A DNA stretch of 64,000 nt from QPIN01 sp965224575. GTDB lineage: Bacteria; Pseudomonadota; Gammaproteobacteria; Methylococcales; Methylomonadaceae. The notes under the pieces were generated by a model. That model ran no database searches and was not told the DNA's origin. It saw nothing but the letters and a program-made list of their open reading frames with translations. The translations under genes were made by a program, and so were the position numbers. Below are positions 15,628 through 23,916 of this stretch, one piece after another; the stretch's first letter is position 1; each line of letters opens with the position of its first letter. The stretch covers positions 1-64,000 of the forward strand of contig CBDCZQ010000003.1 of the NCBI GenBank assembly GCA_965224575.1, read 5' to 3'.

Positions 15628-16015
15628 CCGGCTCATATTCTTTAAACTTCTTAGCCTGTTCTTTCTTTTCTTCTGGCACTCTGTTTACACCAAAAAATTT
15701 TAGTGTTCGATAGACATTGCTTCTATTCGCTTTCGGAATGGACGATAAAACACTATCGACTAAATCATCAAGCTCCATCCACGTTAATGTTCTCACAACT
15801 CTAATAACTTCCCTTTCAAGGTCCGTTAAAGAGCGTTTAATGGTGTGTGGTCGCGAACTTTTATCTACAGCTTCTGTTCTGTTTTTACATTTGGATACGG
15901 TCTTTTCATTAATTTCAAAGCGCTTTGATAGCTCAATATTCGTGAGACTCGATTGTTGTATAATTGCTCTCGAATGTGAATTAGTTTTTGCATTCGTGTG
16001 ATAGCCTTGGCTCAT
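15613..16015 (-). pseudogene. IS481-family transposase N-terminal remnant
   Basis: The N-terminal ~130 residues match the IS481 plan: MSQGYHTNAKTNSHSRAIIQ, helix-turn-helix (NIELSKRFEINEKTVSKCKNR), TWMELDDLVDSVLSSIP, RSNVYRTLKFFGVNR, and KFKEYEPGYLHI just before the DDE core would begin. From there it runs out of frame into IS3 sequence. The switch lies within GGTATTTACACATT (about 15613-15627), which can be read as GYLHI in one frame and VFTHS in the other. Confidence 0.75.
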
Positions 16016-16214
16016 ATTAATTCCTTTGTGGTGAAAGTTTTAATATGTTATCAGGGCTGTCCTTTTGTTTTTTTAAATCAGGTATAACGTGGTGAAACTA
16101 CACAGGTATACATATATGTTAAATTAAAGCTATCTTGATTTATACCTACTTTCGTTGCTCATAATAATTCCGGCCAAGGATTCCACCTCCCATGACCAGA
16201 TATTTAGCTAGCAA

Positions 16215-16739
16215 TCAGTGGATATGAACTTCTCTTGATTTGTTTTTATCACTTCTGAGTAAAGTATAATCATCCTGGTTTCCTTTCATCGCAATACCTT
16301 CTTCCGTAAGCTGGATTAAAGTTCCTTCATCTTTAATCCGAAATTTACGGATATCTGAACTTTTCCGTGCTTTTAAAGTAACAATGCCGGATTTATTGTC
16401 CCAGTCATATTTTCCTTTTTCATAATACTCTCTATTTGAAGCCTGAGCATATTGAGTAACTAAAAGATAATTCTTTTTGTTTTTTAAGGACAGCGTCATT
16501 TTAATTCCTGCACAGTTCTTACATGGGAGGTAGCCATAATAGATACCACGAAATTTTTGGCTTTCGTCAACTGGCTTTTCATCTATTAAATGATTTTTAT
16601 GTTGCCGAGACATCGCCCGTGCTTTTTGAACAGATTCCATCATTTTCTTATCTGACTCTGCTATGGCAGGGTTAATGGCACTAGTTAGAATGCTGAGTAA
16701 GATCAAAATTAGCTTTAGTTTTATTGTTTGTACTTGCAT
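16215..16739 (-). CDS. NlpE-like periplasmic protein
   Basis: 174 aa. A signal peptide ends near residue 28 (NPAIA); it has no lipobox Cys, unlike E. coli NlpE. The core (FRGIYYGYLPCKNCAGIKMT) contains the NlpE N-terminal CxxC at C73 and C76, followed by beta strands (LSLKNKKNYLLV, GIVTLKARK). NlpE proteins sense surface and envelope stress or bind copper. With only the N-terminal domain and no lipid anchor, its role here is uncertain. The gene stands alone. Confidence 0.75.
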   Translation of the reverse strand: MQVQTIKLKLILILLSILTSAINPAIAESDKKMMESVQKARAMSRQHKNHLIDEKPVDESQKFRGIYYGYLPCKNCAGIKMTLSLKNKKNYLLVTQYAQASNREYYEKGKYDWDNKSGIVTLKARKSSDIRKFRIKDEGTLIQLTEEGIAMKGNQDDYTLLRSDKNKSREVHIH

Positions 16740-16844
16740 TTGATTATCACTTAAAATTAAGGAAAGAATTTGTTGGTAGATTTTACGGTATAAAACTATG
16801 ATTTTTAGTCTACTTATATACGCTCGCCCTACCCTACCTCTATT

Positions 16845-18119
16845 TTAAGATAAGCGGTCAAGGGCCTGGCTAACATCTGCAATAATATCATCTATATTCT
16901 CTATCCCTACTGATATTCTGACTAAATCAGCACTGACACCAGCTGCATCTAATTCTTGCTCGTTTAACTGCCTATGCGTAGTAGATGCTGGATGACATGC
17001 TAGAGATTTTGCATCTCCTATATTAACTAATCGTAAAATCATTTCTAAGGCGTCAATGAATTGTTCACCTGCTTGTTTACCCCCCTGAAGTCCAAAACTT
17101 AAAATTCCAGAAGCCTTACCTGTGGTGATTTTTTGACATGCTGAATAAAAGGGACTGTCTGGTAATGCAGCATAATTCACCCATTCAATTTTAGGATGGT
17201 TTTTAAGGTATTCTGCAAGTTTTTCAGCATTTTCACAATGTCTTTCCATTCTAAGACCTAATGTTTCTAGACCTTGTAATATGTTAAAAGAATTCATTGG
17301 AGAAATTGCTGCCCCCGTATTCCTTAAGGGTACAACTCTGCATCGACCAATAAAAGCTGCTTCACCAAGTGCTTCTGTATAAATTACTCCATGATATGAA
17401 GGGTCTGGTTCATTTAGGATTGCAAATCGTTCTTTATTTTCAACCCAGTCAAATTTTCCAGAATCAATAATTACGCCACCAATAGAAGTTCCATGTCCAC
17501 CAATGTATTTAGTTAAAGAATGGATGATAATATCAGCCCCCAGTTCAATAGGACGACATAGATACGGCGTTGCTACTGTATTATCAACGATGAGAGGAAT
17601 GCCTTTTTTATGTGCGATTTCAGCTATTCTTTTAATATCAACAATGTTACCGGCTGGATTGCCAATAGACTCACAAAAAATTGCACGTGTATTATCATCT
17701 ACTGACTTTTCAAAACCTTCAAAATCGTCTGCAGAAACAAATCGTACATCTATGCCTTGTTTGGGTAAAGAATGTGCAAACAGGTTATAAGTTCCCCCAT
17801 AGAGCTGGCTAGTGCTAACAATATTTGTCCCTGTTTCACATATACATTGAATAGCATAGGTAATAGCAGCCATTCCAGAAGCAACAGCTAAAGCGCCTAT
17901 TCCACCTTCCATAGCTGCTAATCGCTGCTCAAGAACATCCGTGGTCGGGTTCATAATCCGGGTATAAATATTCCCCGGAACTTTCAGATCAAAAAGATCG
18001 GCACCATGTTGGGTGTTATCAAAAGTATAGGATGTTGTTTGGTAGATTGGAACTGCCGCAGCCTTTGTTGTTGGTTCAGATTCATAACCGTGGTGTAACG
18101 CTAAAGACTCAAGTTTCAT
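16845..18119 (-). CDS. metY: O-acetylhomoserine sulfhydrylase
   Basis: 424 aa, the normal length of the family. It is a PLP-dependent Cys/Met metabolism enzyme that makes homocysteine from O-acetylhomoserine and sulfide. Landmarks: YTRIMNPTTDVLEQRLAAME (51-70), ASGMAAITYAI, LYGGTYNLFAHSLPK, and PLP lysine K204 in IIIHSLTKYIGGHG. The NEPDPSYHGVIY and GWxx-like inserts favour MetY over MetZ or MetB. The upstream 370 bases show no riboswitch that I can recognise. Confidence 0.93.
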   Translation of the reverse strand: MKLESLALHHGYESEPTTKAAAVPIYQTTSYTFDNTQHGADLFDLKVPGNIYTRIMNPTTDVLEQRLAAMEGGIGALAVASGMAAITYAIQCICETGTNIVSTSQLYGGTYNLFAHSLPKQGIDVRFVSADDFEGFEKSVDDNTRAIFCESIGNPAGNIVDIKRIAEIAHKKGIPLIVDNTVATPYLCRPIELGADIIIHSLTKYIGGHGTSIGGVIIDSGKFDWVENKERFAILNEPDPSYHGVIYTEALGEAAFIGRCRVVPLRNTGAAISPMNSFNILQGLETLGLRMERHCENAEKLAEYLKNHPKIEWVNYAALPDSPFYSACQKITTGKASGILSFGLQGGKQAGEQFIDALEMILRLVNIGDAKSLACHPASTTHRQLNEQELDAAGVSADLVRISVGIENIDDIIADVSQALDRLS

Positions 18120-18490
18120 TTGTACTTCCTAGTGTTTTATCAAAAGTATAAAGGACTAGAGTTTAAGAACATTCAGATTTTGACTTAAGGGCGAGAGTAA
18201 TTTGCCGGATTTAGATGCCTTTTAACACCCACAGAAGTTTTAATAAAAACTTTACGCTAAAAACCTCAGTAACTTATCAAATCCTCATTGAGACAACTTA
18301 GATCCAACGTCAATAATTTTATGTTTTTTATTTCTCAATCCAAAAGAATGCTTAGTTTAACATTAACCATTACAACAGACATAATTACTACAGAATGATT
18401 TTTTTGTGATTAAGTTGATATCCCCTAATAAATACCTGTATTTTCACAGAATAAAACACAGGAAACAGGAATAATTATATTGAAAAACGC
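18120..18490. other. Intergenic region upstream of metY, no gene seen
   Basis: This 371-base AT-rich stretch contains no convincing reading frame. I looked for a SAM riboswitch core and for a MetJ-type AGACGTCT box and saw neither. The metY promoter must lie near its right end of transcription start, probably 18125-18300. Confidence 0.5.
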
Positions 18491-18916
18491 CTATTCATTT
18501 TTTAAAATAATAGGGTCAAGTAGAAGATATATAAGTGTCAAAGGCCAAATAAGAAAAATAATAAACACCCATTTATATCGTTTTCGATTCCATGCATGAG
18601 CCACAGAAACTACCCAGTAAGGAAGAATAAAAAGACTAGAAATTATTATCAATACTAAGAAAATTTTAGAAATAAAAAATTCGGTATTATGCATACCTTC
18701 AGATAAAAAAAAGTTACTGGCACCGCTAAGTCCAGTTGTAGTATCAATAATTGTGAATACTAATATAATTGTATAACTAACAACTCCTATCCAGAGATGA
18801 TTCCAAGCTTTATCTGTGATTTTCTTTATTAGATTAGTTTCTATTTTGAACATAAATACAAGAGTCCCTACTCTATTGCTTTGAAATATAAGCTTTGCTA
18901 GATAAGGATATGGCAT
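18491..18916 (-). CDS. Small inner-membrane protein, unknown
   Basis: 141 aa from 18916, or 120 aa from the ATG at 18853 (MFKIETNL). Three or four hydrophobic spans: IGVVSYTIILVFTI, FISKIFLVLIIISSLFILP, WVFIIFLIWPLTLIYLLL. The tail after the third span is WNRKRYKW then the last span and a short LKNE end. Neither start has a strong ribosome-binding site. It resembles small integral membrane proteins of no assigned function. Confidence 0.6.
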   Translation of the reverse strand: MPYPYLAKLIFQSNRVGTLVFMFKIETNLIKKITDKAWNHLWIGVVSYTIILVFTIIDTTTGLSGASNFFLSEGMHNTEFFISKIFLVLIIISSLFILPYWVVSVAHAWNRKRYKWVFIIFLIWPLTLIYLLLDPIILKNE

Positions 18917-19052
18917 TGAATGACATCAAAAGTTCAATAATTGGAAAACTAAGGGGGTAGTTTTCAGCTTATCTAAATTTTGAAAGAGGAAATGCTTTAT
19001 AAAACTAGTATGGTTGGTCTATGGTTCTCTAAAAGAGCTATTTTTCTAAAGA

Positions 19053-21230
19053 CTAAAAGGTTCCAAAAGACTTTACTACTTGCTGTTTATTTTCGGATTT
19101 TTTTGTAGCAATTGCATTTTTTAAAGCTTCTTGTTTAAACTCTGCATTACTTTTTAAAAGCAATAATAACTGATCATTTGGAAATGCTTTTAATCCTTCA
19201 CTGATTATAATTAAGGTCTGATCAGTTTTTCTCGCCGACAAAGTGACTTTTGCCAATTCGTGGTATTGCGTTTTGAGGTCATGCAATCCACTCAAAGCGT
19301 CCACATTATTAGGGTATGTTTGAAGAACTATCTTATAAGATTCAAAAGCATTGTCACCATTAGGCTGCGTTAATTTTTGCATTTTTCGCTGTTTTTCTGC
19401 CAATATTAATATCTTATTGATAATATTTTTTTTTGATTCAAGTGCAGTAAAAATAGCAATTTTATGAAAAGGGTCATCATTAACCCCTTCCGATGAGAGA
19501 GCGAGAAGGTCTTTATTAATTTTAAGTGCGGAAGAATAATTCTTTTCGAAAAGTGCCTTCTGAGTCTGTGAGTTTAATTGAGATAAAACTTTTTGCATTC
19601 CATCTTTTGCTAGAACATTGTTTTTATCAAGGGCAATAATCTCTTGATAGCTTTTGTAGGCATTATCATTTGTAGGGTTAATGAGTTGAAGTCTTTCAAT
19701 TTGTTGTTCAGCTTGTATAAATAAAGTACTTATTCTTGTCAACTTTTTTGTTTGTGTTTGAGCAGCACTAATGTTTGCTTCAAGTTTAGTTAGCTCCTTA
19801 TGTTTTGGGGAGGTTTTTAGACCTATAGAAACTGTCCGTTGACTTTGAGCCAGCATTCCCTTTGATAGCTGTTTTTTTGCTCGTTTTAAATAAAAATTCG
19901 CAATGAATTGAAGCCCTTTTGTAGCACGTTTTTCATTAGGTGAATCTTTTAATATAGTGGTATAAGTTTCATAAGCATTATCATTTTTTGGATAGCTTAA
20001 CTTTAAATCAGCAATTTGTCTTTCGGCAAGAACTAGTTGAACCTCAATAGTTGATGTGCTATTTTTTATTTCTTTAGTTAAAACCTTCTTTGTGAAAACT
20101 TCTTTTTTTGCTATTTTTTCCGGATTCTGTATTCGATAACCAGTTTGTGCAAATTTCTGTTTGCCTTTGACTGAAGTACCGTTAAGGTTACTGGATAATG
20201 CGATTTCTTGCTTTTTAGATATTTCTTTTTGTTTCTCTTTGACAGGAGTACTCTTCAGGTTATTGGATACTATGATTCCTTGTTTATTTGGTATTTCTTT
20301 TGGAAATGAGCTTAAATGGTTCGATAAAAAAAATGTTAAAGCAATTCCAGTAAACACAAACCCAGACACGAATACAGAGGGTGCTAGAGAAATAGTATTT
20401 TTTTTCTCTGAAATATCAATCTGATTATTAACAACTTCAAAAACTAATTCTGAGCTAATTTTACGTTTATTTAATAAGCTGCTTTGCATTAACGACTTAT
20501 CACAGATCCAGTTAATGATGGAGGGGATTCCTTCACTGTATTCATATATAATTGAACAAGCCTGCTCATCAAATATTTTATTGTTCTGCGTACCGCCAGC
20601 TAAGTTAATTTTATAGTTAATATAATCCTGTGTTTCTTCAGCTGTTAAAGGTTCAAGTATGTAATGTGAACTAGTATTTTGTAATAATTCATATAAGCCT
20701 GGTACAAGCTGCAAATATTCTATGTTAGGTTGCCCAACTAAAATGATTTGCAAGATTTGGTTGTCTTCAACATTTAATCCTAAAAGTAATTCTATACCTT
20801 GCAATACATCAAGAGATATTTTGTCAGCATTATCAATAATCAATAACGTTGATTGCCCATCTTGCTCTTTAAATTTAGTACTTAAAAAAAAGCTCAGTTG
20901 TAGCAGCATATCATAGCTAGTATCATTGCTGTCTTTTAAACCAAAACTGATCAATACTTGCTTAAAAAAATCTTGAGTGGACTTAAGATGAACTGTAATT
21001 AACTTCGCAGTAAGAACCTTTGGAAAAAAGTTAAATAGGTAATTAATAAAAGTAGATTTACCTATTCCATCTTCGCCCAGAACAAGTTTTAACGAAACTT
21101 TTTGATTAAGGCTACTAACTAAAGGCGGGAGCACCTTGGTATAATTTTGGCTTAGAAAGATAGAGTTTTCATTAGAATTATCAACTAAAGAAAATGGCAT
21201 TTCTTGAAAGCCGTAAAATTTTTTATACAT
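19053..21230 (-). CDS. ExeA/MshM-like AAA ATPase fused to TPR-like repeats
   Basis: 725 aa. The N-terminal AAA domain begins YGFQEMPFSL, with Walker A GEDGIGKS (52-59) and Walker B LLIIDNADK (about 127-135). It belongs to the ExeA/GspA/MshM type that works with secretion and pilus assembly. A membrane span lies at about 283-303, then a Lys/Ser-rich linker with repeated STPVKEKQKEISKKQEIALS-like units. The periplasmic part has three or more repeats built on P.NDNAYESY..IL...PNN..A..GL. It could remodel peptidoglycan for an envelope machine; no other secretion genes are adjacent. Confidence 0.75.
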   Translation of the reverse strand: MYKKFYGFQEMPFSLVDNSNENSIFLSQNYTKVLPPLVSSLNQKVSLKLVLGEDGIGKSTFINYLFNFFPKVLTAKLITVHLKSTQDFFKQVLISFGLKDSNDTSYDMLLQLSFFLSTKFKEQDGQSTLLIIDNADKISLDVLQGIELLLGLNVEDNQILQIILVGQPNIEYLQLVPGLYELLQNTSSHYILEPLTAEETQDYINYKINLAGGTQNNKIFDEQACSIIYEYSEGIPSIINWICDKSLMQSSLLNKRKISSELVFEVVNNQIDISEKKNTISLAPSVFVSGFVFTGIALTFFLSNHLSSFPKEIPNKQGIIVSNNLKSTPVKEKQKEISKKQEIALSSNLNGTSVKGKQKFAQTGYRIQNPEKIAKKEVFTKKVLTKEIKNSTSTIEVQLVLAERQIADLKLSYPKNDNAYETYTTILKDSPNEKRATKGLQFIANFYLKRAKKQLSKGMLAQSQRTVSIGLKTSPKHKELTKLEANISAAQTQTKKLTRISTLFIQAEQQIERLQLINPTNDNAYKSYQEIIALDKNNVLAKDGMQKVLSQLNSQTQKALFEKNYSSALKINKDLLALSSEGVNDDPFHKIAIFTALESKKNIINKILILAEKQRKMQKLTQPNGDNAFESYKIVLQTYPNNVDALSGLHDLKTQYHELAKVTLSARKTDQTLIIISEGLKAFPNDQLLLLLKSNAEFKQEALKNAIATKKSENKQQVVKSFGTF

Positions 21231-21585
21231 AATTTACATATTGCATGTTACATATTCCTTCTAGGAGCAAGGGACAATAACATCCAGAATAAACATTCAG
21301 TATGCTTTTTCCCTGATCCTTATAATTCAGACAGTCAAAGTTTAGGCATCCAATTTCACATAACTGACAAATTTTCTATAATAATTTCAAATTTTTATAG
21401 AAACTCTATATTTTTAAGTAACTTAACCTAATCTTTTTATTGTGACATGAATTGATTTAAGGATTAACGCCATAATAGTATATAAATACTACATAGGATT
21501 TATGTGAGAGTCCAACTAAATTCATATAATATAACAAAGATATTGTACTAAATCGCTTTATAAATAAAATATACTACTTTGTAAC
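21231..21585. other. Divergent intergenic region, promoters expected
   Basis: About 355 bases between the leftward ExeA-like gene and the rightward outer-membrane gene. It is strongly AT-rich and holds no gene I can support. Promoters for both directions should lie here; I see no operator dyad worth naming. Confidence 0.4.
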
Positions 21586-21606
21586 ATGAATAAAGAAGCA
21601 GAATCA

Positions 21607-22575
21607 ATGATAAATAACATTTTTGTTACAATATTTCTACTTACTCTCGTTATTTTTTTTAAGTCAGCTAATGCTTTTGACTTGAGAATTCAACCTCGTT
21701 TTAAATCTGGAATTCAATTTTATGAATTTGAACAGAAGGCTTTTCAATTTCCAGCACGTGACGCTCGTGGTTTGTATCCTAATAAACAAAGTAAGATTGA
21801 ATATAGTGACTGGATACCTTTTGTAAGTGGTGGAAGTACCCTTTTTGTTGACAGATTTTTTTTGGACTTTGATGTACAGTATTTATTTAATGGTCAGGCT
21901 ACGTCTGACTTTTCAAGTCAGACTTTTATAAAAGGAGGACGAGGTCTAGCTACAGATATCGTTATCCAAAATGATAGCCAACTAAATGCTGAATTTAATC
22001 GTTTTGAATGGGCAGTTTCTGCAGGCTTTGAAGTCATAGATAATCTAGTTCTTTATGGTGGGTATAAATACGCTAAAACTAATCATACCAGTAGTATCTT
22101 TGGAAGAATGACAAGCTTTCAAACCAATAATAATATATCCATCCCTCCTCTGTCGGGAATCACAATAGGTGAAGTTGATATTAATTTTGAATATGATGGG
22201 CCGTTTGTTGGATTAAACTACAACTGGAAGATCAAGCAAGGCTTTTTGAATGGTGCATTTTCTTTTAATTTTGCGGTGGCTTTCTTGGAAAGTCAGACAG
22301 AATTAGATCTTTCAAGAATTTCAGTAAAATCAGAATCTGGTGTAATAAATCCGCTTAATTTTCAAGATGGTGAAAGAAACGACAACCAATTTAAAGCTTT
22401 AGATGGTGACAGTACGGGATATTCCGTAGGTATTGGTTGGCAAGGATTTACTTCAATTAAAAACCTGACTTATGTATTAGGTGTTACTGGTTATCGTTAT
22501 GAATTTGATGGAAGCGAAACAATTGAAAATCGAGTTCGATTAGATTTTGGTCTAGCATATGCTTTTAATTTTTGA
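21607..22575 (+). CDS. Outer-membrane beta-barrel protein, unknown
   Basis: 322 aa from the ATG at 21607, or 329 aa from 21586. The later start gives a clean signal peptide (MINNIFVTIFLLTLVIFFKS ending in SANA). The mature part is built of alternating aromatic and polar strands (e.g. LFVDRFFLDFDVQYLF, NLVLYGGYKYAK, TYVLGVTGYRYEF) and ends in a Phe (YAFNF), the signature of BAM-inserted barrels. Its size suits a 12- or 14-strand barrel. It is divergent from the ExeA-like ATPase, so a link is possible. Confidence 0.7.
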   Translation: MINNIFVTIFLLTLVIFFKSANAFDLRIQPRFKSGIQFYEFEQKAFQFPARDARGLYPNKQSKIEYSDWIPFVSGGSTLFVDRFFLDFDVQYLFNGQATSDFSSQTFIKGGRGLATDIVIQNDSQLNAEFNRFEWAVSAGFEVIDNLVLYGGYKYAKTNHTSSIFGRMTSFQTNNNISIPPLSGITIGEVDINFEYDGPFVGLNYNWKIKQGFLNGAFSFNFAVAFLESQTELDLSRISVKSESGVINPLNFQDGERNDNQFKALDGDSTGYSVGIGWQGFTSIKNLTYVLGVTGYRYEFDGSETIENRVRLDFGLAYAFNF

Positions 22576-22762
22576 AACATGCTCTTTTCCATATCTTTAG
22601 AACACCTCTATTAATTGTGGATGAGAAAATATAAGAACCAAAATATTCAAGATTAAGGCGAAATCTGCATGGAATTGTGTTGTCTTATAATAAAACTGCA
22701 CAGATTTTTGTTTATTTAGATTGAACTAAGAGATGAATAGTTTTAGAAGTCAGGATTGATCA

Positions 22763-23431
22763 ATGAACCAGAAAATAGCAAAATTAGGAGAAAAAGCCCC
22801 CTTATTACTAATTTCTGATTGGGTACAAGGAAGTCCAACTAATCTAGATCAATTAGTGGGTAGAGTAGTTTTAATTGAAGTGTTTCAAGTCAATTGCCCG
22901 GGATGTTTTTTATATAGCCTTCCACAAGCAATAAAACTTCATCAGAAATATTTTGACAAAGGACTCGTTGTATTAGGAATAGCAACTGCGTTTGAAGATT
23001 TTGATAAAAATACCTTAAAAAACCTAAAGCTATTAACAAAGCAGAATAAAGTGATAGGTGAAACTTTACGAGTATTATCAGAAAACAATCAATTAATTGA
23101 TCAGCAATTACCCTTTCATATTCCATTTCCATTAGCCATGGATAAGAAAGCAACAGATAAAAAAGAAATCACAAGTATTGAGGTTTCTCTATTCATTGAA
23201 CAGCATTTTCCTGATTTTATTAAAAAAAATAAATATAAAAAAGAACAAACTCGACTGAAAGTTTTAAACTATCTACAGTCTCGTTTATCTATCATGGAAA
23301 CATTTAAGCTATACAATTTACAAGGCACCCCCTCTCATATAGTGATTAATAGAAAAGGACAATTAAAAGCTTGTGAATTTGGTCATTTTTCTGATCTGGA
23401 ATGGCTTGTCTCTACTTTATTAGAGGAATAA
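22763..23431 (+). CDS. Thioredoxin-fold (redoxin-type) protein with CPGC motif
   Basis: 222 aa, no signal peptide. The fold runs from LGEKAPLLLISDWVQG (AhpC/TlpA-like N-terminus) through VVLIEVFQVNCPGCFLYSLP, with CPGC at 45-48 as redox centre, to the cis-Pro loop GTPSHIVINRKGQL near the C-terminus. A helical insert of about 100 residues lies between the CxxC and cis-Pro segments. It is probably a cytoplasmic thiol peroxidase or thiol-disulfide enzyme. The CPGC motif differs from the usual CPPC/CGPC. Confidence 0.72.
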   Translation: MNQKIAKLGEKAPLLLISDWVQGSPTNLDQLVGRVVLIEVFQVNCPGCFLYSLPQAIKLHQKYFDKGLVVLGIATAFEDFDKNTLKNLKLLTKQNKVIGETLRVLSENNQLIDQQLPFHIPFPLAMDKKATDKKEITSIEVSLFIEQHFPDFIKKNKYKKEQTRLKVLNYLQSRLSIMETFKLYNLQGTPSHIVINRKGQLKACEFGHFSDLEWLVSTLLEE

Positions 23432-23916
23432 AAGGTTAATCTGAAATATTTTTATTTCGATCATGTTATGCCACTGTTATAAATTTGACTACTACAATAG
23501 ATATATCAAAATATCCCAGAATAAACGATAAAAACGACTTTTTTTATTATTTTGTAAGGATCTCAAACTATTTATGACTAGAGGTTGTTGCCGTTTCACA
23601 TAGGTAACCACAAAAAAGCGCAGGCTAATGCAACAGATCCTTCGTAATTTCTTTTCAACTTGTTAAATTGGTTATAATTTAGCGCAGAAAAAACTATCGC
23701 TATTTTCCACGAAGTGAGACGTAATAGTCATTCTATTGCGCCGATCTTCGTAGAAAATATCGGCAGTTTTAGCAAGCTAAAAATAACTAGACTTAATCAG
23801 AGATTCCTTAAGTACAAATTAGAAAAACCAACATAAATTGCCATTTTTTTGAAATACAAATCTGTTATCCTTGTGAAGACATGTACCCTGCCCTAATTTC
23901 CAGAAATTAATTTAAT
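23432..23916. other. 485-base intergenic region, possible mobile-DNA scar
   Basis: No reading frame I can support. It contains a stem-like pair around 23704-23765 (TATTTTCCACGAAG... CTTCGTAGAAAATATC; arms TATTTTC.ACGAAG and CTTCGTAGAAAATA), possibly a structured RNA or an insertion remnant. It also holds TAATCAGAGATTCCTTAA (23794-23811), which recurs at 57638-57655. Confidence 0.4.

Noticed and set aside
18120..18490. A SAM riboswitch or MetJ control upstream of metY.
   Set aside because: No SAM-I core helices or AGACGTCT boxes are visible in the 370 bases upstream.
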